A stretch of DNA of 64,000 nucleotides from Nodosilinea sp. FACHB-131 (GTDB lineage Bacteria > Cyanobacteriota > Cyanobacteriia > Phormidesmidales > Phormidesmidaceae). The notes under the pieces were generated by a model that searched no databases, was not told where the DNA came from, and saw nothing but the letters and a program-made list of their open reading frames with translations. Shown here one piece after another: positions 36,476 through 44,606 of this stretch. Location: assembly GCF_014695395.1 (NCBI RefSeq), contig NZ_JACJOF010000004.1, positions 212,825 to 276,824 of the forward strand, read 5' to 3'. Position 1 is the first letter of the stretch, and the number at the start of each line of letters is the position of its first letter. A program made the position numbers and the translations under genes.

Positions 36476-37309
36476 CTAGATGAGGGAGGGGAGCACTAGC
36501 GGCTTAATTTTCCCAAGGGTCTGGCTCATGGCCCCATGAATCTGGCCGTTGGTGGCCAACAGCCGCCCCGACATCACATCCAGGGGCGAGCCATCGTAGG
36601 CAGTCACCTGGCCCCCAGCTTCCTGCACGATCGCAATCCCAGCGGCAATATCCCAGGGCGACAGCCCTCGCTCCCAATAGCCATCTAGGCGGCCACAGGC
36701 GACGTAGGCGAGGTCAATGGCGGCGGACCCCCCGCGGCGCACCCCCTGGGTGAGATGGGTGAAGTGGCAAAATTCGGCATAGTTATTGTCGGGAGTTTCA
36801 CGGCGATCGTAGGCAAATCCGGTTACCAGCAGACTTTGAGACAGCTGATCCGTGGTCGATACTCGAATCGGGCTGCGGTTGAGGGTAGCCCCTAAGCCCT
36901 TAGCCGCGCGAAAGAGATCGCAGTGGATTGGGTTATAAACTACCCCAAGCACCGGCTCTCCCTCGGCCAGCAGCCCAATGGACACCGCACAGAATGGGTA
37001 CTGGTGGGTATAGTTGGTGGTGCCGTCGAGGGGGTCTATGGCCCATAGAAGACCGGTCCCTCGCTCTCTAATTACCCCAGACTCTTCAGCTAAGATGCCG
37101 TGGTCAGCGGGGAGGTGTCGCTCAAGTACGGCCATAACGGCCGCCTCTGCGCTGCGATCGGCTTCGGTGACCAAATCGCCAGACCGACCTTTTTCATCAA
37201 TGGTGGTGAGGTTGCCCCAGTAGTGCTGGAGCACCGCTCCGGCGGCTAGGGCCGCCTCAGTGGCGCTGTCTAACCAGCGCTGTAAATCGGACTCGGCAGG
37301 AAGAGACAT
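36476..37309 (-). CDS. Inositol monophosphatase family protein
   Basis: A 277-residue Mg-dependent phosphatase. Metal-site motifs are intact: GILAEESGV (Glu), WAIDPLDGTTNYTHQYPF (the D-P-L-D-G-T core) and SPWDIAAGIAIVQEAGG (second Asp). Substrates in the family include myo-inositol-1-phosphate, histidinol phosphate, and in cyanobacteria sometimes fructose-1,6-bisphosphate. Histidinol phosphatase is worth considering because hisZ lies 1.1 kb downstream, but no sequence feature proves it. The ATG (MSLPAES) is chosen over a TTG eight codons upstream. Confidence 0.92.
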   Translation of the reverse strand: MSLPAESDLQRWLDSATEAALAAGAVLQHYWGNLTTIDEKGRSGDLVTEADRSAEAAVMAVLERHLPADHGILAEESGVIRERGTGLLWAIDPLDGTTNYTHQYPFCAVSIGLLAEGEPVLGVVYNPIHCDLFRAAKGLGATLNRSPIRVSTTDQLSQSLLVTGFAYDRRETPDNNYAEFCHFTHLTQGVRRGGSAAIDLAYVACGRLDGYWERGLSPWDIAAGIAIVQEAGGQVTAYDGSPLDVMSGRLLATNGQIHGAMSQTLGKIKPLVLPSLI

Positions 37310-37353
37310 GGAATTAGCGTTGGGACGACTCAAGGTAACGAGGGTGAGGCTGA

Positions 37354-37722
37354 TTAATCTTCGTCTAGGGGTAGCCCTCGTCGTACTTTGCCCTTGCCAA
37401 AGTAGCGGCCAAACTGAAGCTCATAAACCTCGTCTTCATCCTGGGTTTCGGCCTGAATATTGCTGCGGGGGTAGCTGACGCACAGCAGCGCGTAACCCTG
37501 CTGGCGCAGGTCGGGAGAGAGCCCCATGGCTTCCGGTTGAGCAACCTCGCCCTCGAGCAGGCGTACCGCGCAGGTGGTGCAGGCACCGTTGCGGCAGGCA
37601 AACGGCAGTTCTACCCCCTGGCTCTCGGCGGCTTGAAGAATGTAGCGGTCTTCGGGCACCTCTACGGTGTATATGCGCCCGGTCTGGCGGTGGTGGACGG
37701 TAACGGTGTGGGTGCGGGCCAT
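37354..37722 (-). CDS. Plant-type [2Fe-2S] ferredoxin with C-terminal extension
   Basis: A 122-residue ferredoxin. The cluster motif is ACRNGACTTCAVRLLEGE (C-x4-C-x2-C) with the fourth Cys in GYALLCVSYP. The usual photosynthetic ferredoxin is about 98 residues; here about 25 residues follow the last strand (DEVYELQFGRYFGKGKVRRG). This tail resembles that of chloroplast FdC2-type ferredoxins. The N-terminus has VTVHHRQTGRIYTVEVPEDR. It is 44 bp upstream of the inositol phosphatase gene on the same strand, so the two may be cotranscribed. Confidence 0.9.
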   Translation of the reverse strand: MARTHTVTVHHRQTGRIYTVEVPEDRYILQAAESQGVELPFACRNGACTTCAVRLLEGEVAQPEAMGLSPDLRQQGYALLCVSYPRSNIQAETQDEDEVYELQFGRYFGKGKVRRGLPLDED

Positions 37723-37980
37723 GGGGTAGGTTGGGGTTGGCAGAGTAACGGCGGGTATGAAATAAATTGAGAAAATCGAGGTCGAAGGGGCGATTCCGGG
37801 ACGGATCGCTTCGCGAATCGCAGGCCAGCGCCTCGATCGTCAATTACCCCTGCTATGCTCTCACGAAACAATTCCTCTAGGGCAGACGGGCCTAATTCTG
37901 CAATAGAAACTAGCGTAGCCCCTGTTCTCTGACTCCATTGTTTGCTACGATAGCCTCTCAGCGGTGATGAACCGCCCCCT

Positions 37981-38067
37981 GGAGAGATGGCCGAGCGGTT
38001 GAAGGCGCAGCACTGGAAATGCTGTTTAGGGGTGACCTTAACGAGGGTTCGAATCCCTCTCTCTCCG
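37981..38067 (+). tRNA. tRNA-Ser (anticodon GGA)
   Basis: Complete cloverleaf of 87 nt with a long variable arm, as in serine tRNAs. Acceptor GGAGAGA pairs with TCTCTCC, discriminator G. The anticodon stem CAGCA/TGCTG encloses CTGGAAA, giving anticodon GGA. T arm GAGGG-TTCGAAT-CCCTC. The 3' CCA is not encoded. Confidence 0.97.
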
Positions 38068-38088
38068 TTCTAATTGGTTTAGCTTCTA

Positions 38089-38111
38089 AAACCTTGGATT
38101 AACCAAGGTTT
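38089..38111 (+). terminator. Possible terminator after tRNA-Ser
   Basis: Perfect 9-bp arms AAACCTTGG and CCAAGGTTT with a 5-nt loop, 21 nt after the tRNA. The following T-run is weak (TTTAG), so an RNA-processing stem is an alternative. Confidence 0.4.
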
Positions 38112-38163
38112 AGCTAACTTGTTTTAAAGGCAATCGAGCCACCAAACTTGGCAATTCCGGTCA

Positions 38164-38202
38164 GCAGGTTGAAAGGCTGGTGTGGTCAAGCCTCTCACCT
38201 GC
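38164..38202. repeat. Imperfect hairpin in the tRNA-Ser/transporter intergenic region
   Basis: Arms GCAGGTTGAAAGGCT and AGCCTCTCACCTGC pair with one mismatch and one bulge over a 10-nt loop. TCAGCAGGT at its left foot recurs 58 bp further right (38219-38227). The transporter stop lies about 70 bp downstream on the other strand. Confidence 0.45.
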
Positions 38203-38273
38203 CGATCTTTAAGCTTGTCAGCAGGTGCTTGCGCCGCTGAATTCTACCTGGTTTGCCTTGAGCTGCTACTGAG

Positions 38274-40175
38274 CTAAGGCCATTGTCCTGTGTTGGGGGG
38301 CACGGCACTGCGTCGTTTGGCCTGACGGCGCTGGCTGGCCAGTCGTTCTAAACTCAGAGAAATCACCCCCAGGGTGACCAAAATGACGCCCATCCATTGG
38401 ATAAATAGCAGCGCTGACTTTTCGCCAGGGGTAATTAAGTAGGCCAAAATCGCAGTCGCTACCGGCCCGCTGGCGGCCACAATTGAGGCTTGAGATGCCC
38501 CAAGCAGCTTGACGCCGTAGTTATTAAAGAGGTAGCCCAGCAGCGTTAGCAGCCCCAGCAGCCCGGCTCCGATATAGAGGCCGAGGGGACGAGTGGGCTC
38601 ACCAGGGTCGAGGCCAACGAAAGACCCCACAATCAAAATCACACTGGTGAGAATAAAGATGGTCGAAAACTGAAGCAGGCTTGCCGAGACTGGATGCAGC
38701 CGCTTAAAGCACAGCTGCATGGCAATCAAAAATAGCGAAAAGGCAACGCTAGCCAGCAGTGCGGCGCCTACTCCCCACAGCGACACGCCGTTGCCGCTGA
38801 GATCAGTGTAGATCCGGGGCAGGGCAGTGAACACGATTCCCATGGTGATGGCAAACATCACCACCAGGCGCAGGGGTGTTGGGCGATCGCCGAACAAGAA
38901 CCAGGCCAGCGGCACCGTAATCAGCGGATACATAAACAGCAGCGTCACGGCTACGCCGGGGCCGACGTCGGCGATCGCTTTATAGATCAGCACCTGCGAC
39001 AAAAATAAGAAGAAGCCGCTGGCAATCACCTGTATCAGGGGGCGCCTTTGCTCGCGGTGGAAGATCTGGCGCAAATCGTTGCCAACGTTGGGATAGAGGC
39101 GGGGGGCTACCAGCGCCAGTAGAGGTACAACTACCACCATGCGCAACCACAGCAGCAGCAGCGAGTTAGGAATTGTTAAGGGCAAGACCTCCGCTATCGG
39201 AATGCGCCCCAGCAGCTGTCCACCGTAGCCGATGACGCCCACAATGACGTTGTGCAGCGACAGGGCCAACGTCGAGAGCACCACCATCAGCAGCCCTAGC
39301 TGAAGATCGGTGGGGGTTGGGCGGCGGCTGGTCTCTGAGGACGCAGTTTCTGCGGGGTTGGGCTGCGATCGCAGCAGAGTCGCTGGAGGGTGCTGTGCGG
39401 TGCCTTGCGGCAGTGAGGCGTCGCCACGGGGAGTAGACCCTGGGTAACCTGGGTCGAACTGGGTTCCTCGGTAGGGGCTAAGGGGTAGTGCCGGTTCTGC
39501 TAAACTGCCGGGCTTGGGGGGGAGAGTGCTATAGCCATTTTGGCTGGGGACGGTAGTCCCTGGGGGCGGCACCATTTGACTTTGCAGCTGTTGGCTCAGC
39601 CGGGCAACCAGGGCTTCTAAGATGGCTTCCCCCTGCTGTTCAACACTCTGCATGCGGTTGAGTTGTTGAGAGATGTTGCTCTGATAGCTAGTCAGATCGT
39701 GTTGTAGAGAGGCTAGGGTGCTTTGAAGCGTTGCGTCGAGGGCGGCTAGGCGCTGGCTGGCACTAGCTAAAGGAGGAATTGCGGCCTCGTAGGGAGCGGC
39801 CTGGAGGGCGTTGGGGTGCGCGTTGGTCAGAGCGGTTTCGAGCCGTCCTTGCAGGTGGGTAGCTAAGGCGATCGCCAGGCGCTTGGCCCAGGCCTGCTGC
39901 TGGGCGATCTGCTGCTGGCTCAGCCCTTCGGCATAGGTGGTTTGTAACTGCTGATGCTGGGCCTGAAGGGTTTCAAAGTCTCCCTCCAGAGCCTCAATGT
40001 CGGCCATTAGCCGCTGCTTTTTGGCCTGGAGATGAGCGATGTCCTCTGATAGATAGCCCGAGATCTGGTGGCGCAGGGTCTCGAGGTCATGGCCCAAGAT
40101 CCGCAAAATAGCCTCAGCCGACTGAGGTTCAGGCTGGGAAGTAGCGAAGTTGGGTAGATGGTCAGAGGGCCCCAT
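38274..40175 (-). CDS. DMT/EamA transporter with N-terminal coiled-coil domain
   Basis: A 633-residue protein from the ATG chosen (MGPSDHLPN); the longer frame adds a residue stretch unlike protein. Residues about 15-210 are hydrophilic, Gln/Leu-rich heptads (HLQAKKQRLMADIEALEGDF, AQHQQLQTTYAEGLSQQQIA), predicted coiled coil. A Pro/Gly/Ser-rich linker (about 215-290) follows. The rest is ten hydrophobic segments in two EamA repeats (LGLLMVVLSTLALSLHNVIV, VLIYKAIADVGPGVAVTLLF, GVKLLGASQASIVAASGPVA, LFIQWMGVILVTLGVISLSL). DMT transporters export or import small metabolites; normal length is about 300 residues, so the front half is extra. It may scaffold or oligomerise the transporter in the cytoplasm. 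Confidence 0.85.
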   Translation of the reverse strand: MGPSDHLPNFATSQPEPQSAEAILRILGHDLETLRHQISGYLSEDIAHLQAKKQRLMADIEALEGDFETLQAQHQQLQTTYAEGLSQQQIAQQQAWAKRLAIALATHLQGRLETALTNAHPNALQAAPYEAAIPPLASASQRLAALDATLQSTLASLQHDLTSYQSNISQQLNRMQSVEQQGEAILEALVARLSQQLQSQMVPPPGTTVPSQNGYSTLPPKPGSLAEPALPLSPYRGTQFDPGYPGSTPRGDASLPQGTAQHPPATLLRSQPNPAETASSETSRRPTPTDLQLGLLMVVLSTLALSLHNVIVGVIGYGGQLLGRIPIAEVLPLTIPNSLLLLWLRMVVVVPLLALVAPRLYPNVGNDLRQIFHREQRRPLIQVIASGFFLFLSQVLIYKAIADVGPGVAVTLLFMYPLITVPLAWFLFGDRPTPLRLVVMFAITMGIVFTALPRIYTDLSGNGVSLWGVGAALLASVAFSLFLIAMQLCFKRLHPVSASLLQFSTIFILTSVILIVGSFVGLDPGEPTRPLGLYIGAGLLGLLTLLGYLFNNYGVKLLGASQASIVAASGPVATAILAYLITPGEKSALLFIQWMGVILVTLGVISLSLERLASQRRQAKRRSAVPPNTGQWP

Positions 40176-40256
40176 GGGTATGTCTCTCAGGGTGCGGTCA
40201 TTAGCTGCGGTCGGTAGGCAAGTCGATAGGCTGCCCCCGGCGCGAATGCTAGTATT

Positions 40257-40671
40257 GTGCTCAAAAAATCCAAAAAGATCTCTAGTGACGCCAGATTTAG
40301 AATGGCTCGGCTTTATCCAACCCTGCAATCCCTTGGTGATTTCTTAACGGCCAGGCTATCCAAACACATTGCTGATTGGGTATTCGTAGGCATTGTCGTT
40401 ATTGAGGGCGTAATTCTGGTGCCCTCAGTTATGGGGTGGGAGCAGGAGCCGCTTAACTATCTGCCTTCCTTATCTCTATCTGCCGCCTAGGCCCTCGGGC
40501 GGCTAGATAAAGCTAACCCTGATCACCCTCAGGGACGATCTGCTGATCGATTAGCCTCCAAGGCATTCAAATCAATCAGGTGGTTCTCGGTGGGCGATCT
40601 ACGATCTCGACGGTACTCAGGTGTGCGGTTTTGGTGAGATGCCTCAGCTTACCCTGCTAGCTTTTGGTTAG
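40257..40671 (+). pseudogene. Decayed N-terminal part of a membrane sensor gene (kinase or cyclase)
   Basis: The first frame reads ARLSKHIADWVFVGIVVIEG-VILVPS, the N-terminal transmembrane segment typical of cyanobacterial sensor histidine kinases or diguanylate cyclases, then LNYLPSLSLSAA and a TAG at 40488. Past that stop the same frame continues plausibly (ALGRLDKAN, DRLASKAF). A shift to the +1 frame near 40580 then reads WAIYDLDGTQVCGFGEMPQL, which looks like the periplasmic sensing region of the same kind of protein, ending at TAG 40669. One stop, one frameshift and loss of all C-terminal domains indicate a decayed gene. Family assignment is from memory of sequence style. Confidence 0.6.
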
Positions 40672-40890
40672 GGTAAGTTGCCCGACTGCGCTAGTTTGAG
40701 CCACAACCGCATTGCGCTGCTACTGTCGGTGACTATTCAAATAGCTAGTTAGGCTATCTTTGAGGCTCTCTGGCAGCAGCTGAGACTAAGGATGCTTCAA
40801 CCCGTGGAGGCTGGCACCAGCGCAAAGATAGCAGCGGCTTTTCGCGATCGCGTTGATGGACTGGCCTAAATTCCTAAAACCCGTCCAGCG

Positions 40891-41274
40891 CTAAAACATG
40901 TCTAAATCAAGGGCCTTGGAGCCACCTTCTTCAATCAGCACCAAAATCTTGCCCAGCTGTGACCAGATCAGCAGACCACAGAGCAAGGTCATAGGTACCC
41001 CCATGGCGTAGGCGGCTTTAGCCGAAAAGCCGAACAGCTGAATGCCTGAAGCCAAAAATACGCAGACTCCGGCACAGATGCCCAAAAAGGGAATTTGCAG
41101 CTGAGGGCCACGCATTGTGGCCAAAATGCGCGTAGAGCGTTTGCTGTTCCATTCGTTAACCGACTGCTGTAGGGCGGTGCTAAAGGCAAAGCCTGAAGTT
41201 ACAGCGGCCAGAAAACCAGCAAAAAACAAAACGTAGGGCGGTTGTGAGTACACGAGTTTAGAAAAACGAAACAA
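40891..41274 (-). CDS. Small membrane protein, unknown function
   Basis: A 127-residue protein with three likely transmembrane helices: YVLFFAGFLAAVTSGFAFST, IPFLGICAGVCVFLASGIQL and AYAMGVPMTLLCGLLIWSQL. It ends with an acidic tail EEGGSKALDLDMF. Between helices is a basic stretch (NEWNSKRSTRILATMRGPQ). I do not recognise a named family, though it looks like a conserved cyanobacterial protein. It lies alone between the sensor relic and the ABC1 kinase gene. Confidence 0.7.
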   Translation of the reverse strand: MFRFSKLVYSQPPYVLFFAGFLAAVTSGFAFSTALQQSVNEWNSKRSTRILATMRGPQLQIPFLGICAGVCVFLASGIQLFGFSAKAAYAMGVPMTLLCGLLIWSQLGKILVLIEEGGSKALDLDMF

Positions 41275-41371
41275 TAGTTCACTTTTCCAGATTATAGGGG
41301 AGAGCTGCCCCTACCCCTCACTCCTTACCCATTCGCTCCCTAACCACGGCTCAGCTTGGCTTGCCTCAGGG

Positions 41372-43078
41372 CTAAGATCGCAGCACCTGGCGTAGATCGC
41401 CGACAACTGGTACCAGCTGCTCCGCCCGCTCCAGGGAATAGCTAGTTAACGCTCCCCAGGCCACCCCCAGCACGCGGTCAAGGGTAATATCGTCCTTCAC
41501 CAGCGACCACAGCCGCTGCACCTCCTGAGTGTGCAGCCGGTCGTCCTCGGTTAGAGCCAGCACAATCATCTGGCGCAGGTGCATTCCTTCCTCAGACATG
41601 AGGTAGCGAATGCCCATCCCCGCCGTGGGTAGCAGATCGAAACCGGTGTCTCCCTGGGCGATCGCCAGCATGTTTTCCAGTCGCTGCCACTGGAGTTGGC
41701 CGTCTTGAAACAATACCTCTAACAGCCGCTGACGCAGAGCCGGGGTTTCACCCACCAGCAGACGACGGGCCACGTAGGGGTAGGCCACATTGATAATTTT
41801 GAAGTTGGGATTGAGGCTTAACGCCAAACCCTCCTGGGTAACCAGCGAGCGAATGATCAGGGCAAACTTAGCCGGCACCCGGAATGGATATTCGTACATC
41901 AGCTCTGAAAACTGATCGGTGACGGTCTTGAAGTTAAAGTCGCTCACCTTGGAGCCTAGAGCGCTGCCCAACACCCGCTGGAGGGCAGGAATGATTGGGC
42001 CCAGATCGGTCTCAGGTGTGAGAAAGCCCAGCTTGACGAAGTCTCGTCCTAGGCTGTCGAAGTCTTGGTTAATCAGATGTACGACCGCATCCACTAGGGT
42101 TTCTTTGGTGACCTGGTCGAGCTGATCCATCATGCCAAAGTCGATATAGGCCATTCGCCCATCGGCTAGAGCAAACAGGTTGCCAGGGTGAGGGTCAGCG
42201 TGGAAAAACCCAAACTCCAGCAGCTGACGCAGCCCTGCCGTCACGCCGATCTCGATTAAGCGATCGGGGTCAAGGTTGTCTTCTTTTAGCGAGACCGTAT
42301 CGGTGAGCTTGCAGCCGTCGATCCACTCGAGGGTGAGTACCCGCTGACTACAGTAGGGCCAGTAAATAACGGGCACCTTAACCGTGGGATCCTCTTTGAA
42401 ATTGGCGGCAAATCGCTCGGCGTTGCGACCTTCGTTGAGATAGTCAATTTCCTCAAACAGCTTGGTGCCAAACTCATCAACGATCAAGGTCAGGTCGTGC
42501 CCTAGGTTGAGGGGCAAAAAGTTGCCCAGCCAGCGCGCGGCCCAGCGCATTAAATAGAGGTCGCGACACAACACTGGCCTGAGGTAGGGGCGCTGCACCT
42601 TGACGGCGACCTCCTCCCCCGTAAACAGCCGCCCCCGATATACCTGCCCCAGGCTAGCTGCGGCAACCGGCAGAGCAGATAGATTGCTAAAAATTTCTTC
42701 AGGGCTGTAGTTGAGTTCTGCCTCTACGATCGCCATCGCCTTGGCGGTCGGAAAGGGTGGCAGCTGGTCTTGCAGCTTGGTGAGCTCATCGAGAAAGTCT
42801 TGCCGCACCAGGTCGGGCCGGGTGGAGAGTGCCTGACCCACCTTAATAAACGTCGGGCCCAGGTTAGTTAACACCTGGCGCAGCTGAATGGCGCGGCGCG
42901 GGCGATTTTTTTCTTCCCAGCCGAACCACTGATCCATCTGAAGGCCCAGCACAAAGGTGCCCAACCACCACAAAATTTGTAAAACTCTCCAGGCCAGGGT
43001 GCCTATGCGCCAGCGAAAGTAGCGGGCGATCGCCGCTGCATCGTAGGTGCCCATCAAAGCCGGATCTGTCGTTGCCAC
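41372..43078 (-). CDS. ABC1/AarF (UbiB-like) atypical kinase
   Basis: A 568-residue protein of the ABC1K/UbiB family. The diagnostic KxGQ motif is in IKVGQALSTRPDLVRQDFLD; the ATP-binding Lys is in EEVAVKVQRP; the catalytic region is FHADPHPGNLFALADGRMAY, with the metal Asp in YIDFGMMDQL. These proteins control quinone and prenyl-lipid metabolism; cyanobacterial and plastid members act in thylakoids or plastoglobules. The C-terminal region continues past the kinase core by about 170 residues. The start is a GTG behind GGGGCAGGTGG. Activity toward proteins is doubtful for this family. Confidence 0.93.
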   Translation of the reverse strand: MATTDPALMGTYDAAAIARYFRWRIGTLAWRVLQILWWLGTFVLGLQMDQWFGWEEKNRPRRAIQLRQVLTNLGPTFIKVGQALSTRPDLVRQDFLDELTKLQDQLPPFPTAKAMAIVEAELNYSPEEIFSNLSALPVAAASLGQVYRGRLFTGEEVAVKVQRPYLRPVLCRDLYLMRWAARWLGNFLPLNLGHDLTLIVDEFGTKLFEEIDYLNEGRNAERFAANFKEDPTVKVPVIYWPYCSQRVLTLEWIDGCKLTDTVSLKEDNLDPDRLIEIGVTAGLRQLLEFGFFHADPHPGNLFALADGRMAYIDFGMMDQLDQVTKETLVDAVVHLINQDFDSLGRDFVKLGFLTPETDLGPIIPALQRVLGSALGSKVSDFNFKTVTDQFSELMYEYPFRVPAKFALIIRSLVTQEGLALSLNPNFKIINVAYPYVARRLLVGETPALRQRLLEVLFQDGQLQWQRLENMLAIAQGDTGFDLLPTAGMGIRYLMSEEGMHLRQMIVLALTEDDRLHTQEVQRLWSLVKDDITLDRVLGVAWGALTSYSLERAEQLVPVVGDLRQVLRS

Positions 43079-43314
43079 TATGCCACCTGCCCCTTACATG
43101 ACTGTGCGGTGCTGCCCTAGCGGGTGGGGCTATCGCTGGTTTAGGGATGCCGTCAACGGGCAAAGAGCGCGTTGAGACAAGCGGCGATCGAGAACCCCTA
43201 AGCTGGGTTAATCTACCTTAAATATAGTATATAAAACTACAAACAAATTCGGCTAAGCCCGGTGAGAGATTTAGGGCTTGTCGAAACTTTGGCCTGTAGA
43301 TCGGGGCGGAGGGG

Positions 43315-44472
43315 TTAGCAATACTGGGCGGCTTTAAGCCCTACCTTAGCCAGCACCGATTTCAAGGTTTGCACCACCTGTTCCTGGGCCGCTTCTCCCA
43401 GTTCGGGGAACATGGGCAGCGACAGCACCTGATGGGCTGCGGCTTCTGCCTGGGGAAGAGTGCCCGGTTGGTAACCCAAGTCGCGATAAACGGGTTGTAG
43501 GTGCAGAGGGAGTGGATAGTACACCATGCAGATCACTCCAGACTCTCGCATCAGCTGTTGCACCTGGTTGCGCTCTTGGCCCTCAGCGGTAGCCTGGGGT
43601 AGACGCAGGGTGTACTGGTTCCACACCGAGCGGCCAAAGGTCACGGGTAGGGGGCGAACAACTTCGGTAACTGGAGCTAGCAGCTGGTAGTAGCGATCGG
43701 CTACCTGCGATCGCTGCTGGTTCCAGCGATCGAGGTGGCGTAGTTTAATGGCCAAAATAGCTGCCTGCACCGAGTCGAGACGGCTGTTAACGCCAATGGC
43801 CTCATGGTGATACTTTACTCGGCTGCCGTGTTCACTCAGCATGCGGGCAGTAGCGGCTAGATTGTCGTCGTTGGTGGTCAGGGCACCACCGTCGCCACAG
43901 CCCCCCAGGTTTTTTGTGGGGAAAAAGCTAAAGCAGCCCACCTGCCCAATTCGACCGACCTGCTGCCCCATCCATTTCGCGCCAGTGGCCTGGGCACAGT
44001 CTTCGATCACCATCAGGTCGTAGCGAGCCGCTAAATCCAAGATTGGACCCATATCTACAGGCCGACCAAACAGGTGTACGGGCATAATGGCCCGGGTGCG
44101 ATCGCTGATAGCACCCTCAATTTTGGCCACATCTATATTGAAGGTGTCGAGATCAATATCGACAAACACCGGTGTTGCCCCCACGGCACTAATCGCTTCC
44201 GCCGTGGCAATAAACGTAAAGGGCGAAGTAATTACCTCGTCGCCAGGGCCGATGTTAGAAGCTCGCAAAGCCAGGTAGAGGGCGTCTGTGCCGGAGTTGC
44301 ACCCAATGCAGTGCTTAGTGCCTACATAGCCTCCAAAGGCCTGAGTAAAAGTTTCGACAATGGGTCCATTGATGTATTGTCCAGAGGCCAGCACCTCGGC
44401 CACGGCAGCATTCACATCAGATTGAATTGCTCGAAACTGCTCCGTAAGATCAACAGGAGGAATTACACTCAC
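43315..44472 (-). CDS. DegT/DnrJ/EryC1/StrS-family sugar aminotransferase
   Basis: PLP-dependent aminotransferase of 385 residues for nucleotide-linked keto-sugars. Typical elements: YINGPIVETFTQAFGGYVG, IGCNSGTDALYLALRA, ITSPFTFIATAEAISAVGA, VIEDCAQATGAKW, and the PLP-linked Lys in FSFFPTKNLGGCGDGGAL. MPVHLFGRPVDMG and SRLDSVQAAILAIKLRHLD follow. The start is a GTG behind AGGTGAG. It would make an amino sugar for surface polysaccharide or lipopolysaccharide; no other glycan genes adjoin it, the nearest being the WecG-type gene 17 kb away. Confidence 0.93.
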   Translation of the reverse strand: MSVIPPVDLTEQFRAIQSDVNAAVAEVLASGQYINGPIVETFTQAFGGYVGTKHCIGCNSGTDALYLALRASNIGPGDEVITSPFTFIATAEAISAVGATPVFVDIDLDTFNIDVAKIEGAISDRTRAIMPVHLFGRPVDMGPILDLAARYDLMVIEDCAQATGAKWMGQQVGRIGQVGCFSFFPTKNLGGCGDGGALTTNDDNLAATARMLSEHGSRVKYHHEAIGVNSRLDSVQAAILAIKLRHLDRWNQQRSQVADRYYQLLAPVTEVVRPLPVTFGRSVWNQYTLRLPQATAEGQERNQVQQLMRESGVICMVYYPLPLHLQPVYRDLGYQPGTLPQAEAAAHQVLSLPMFPELGEAAQEQVVQTLKSVLAKVGLKAAQYC

Positions 44473-44606
44473 TCGCTCACACTCACCTAGTGGATAGGCC
44501 TAGTTTACCCTACCCCATGGCCGCGTCGAGTGCGTTAGGTGTTGCCCAAAGGGCGATCGCTGCCCCTTCCCAATCTACCCATGGCTCTGTGATCTAGGAG
44601 TTTCCC

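Noticed and set aside
38164..38227. TCAGCAGGT direct repeats beside tRNA-Ser considered as an attachment site
   Set aside because: No copy of the tRNA 3' end and no integrase gene; the repeat is only 9 bp.
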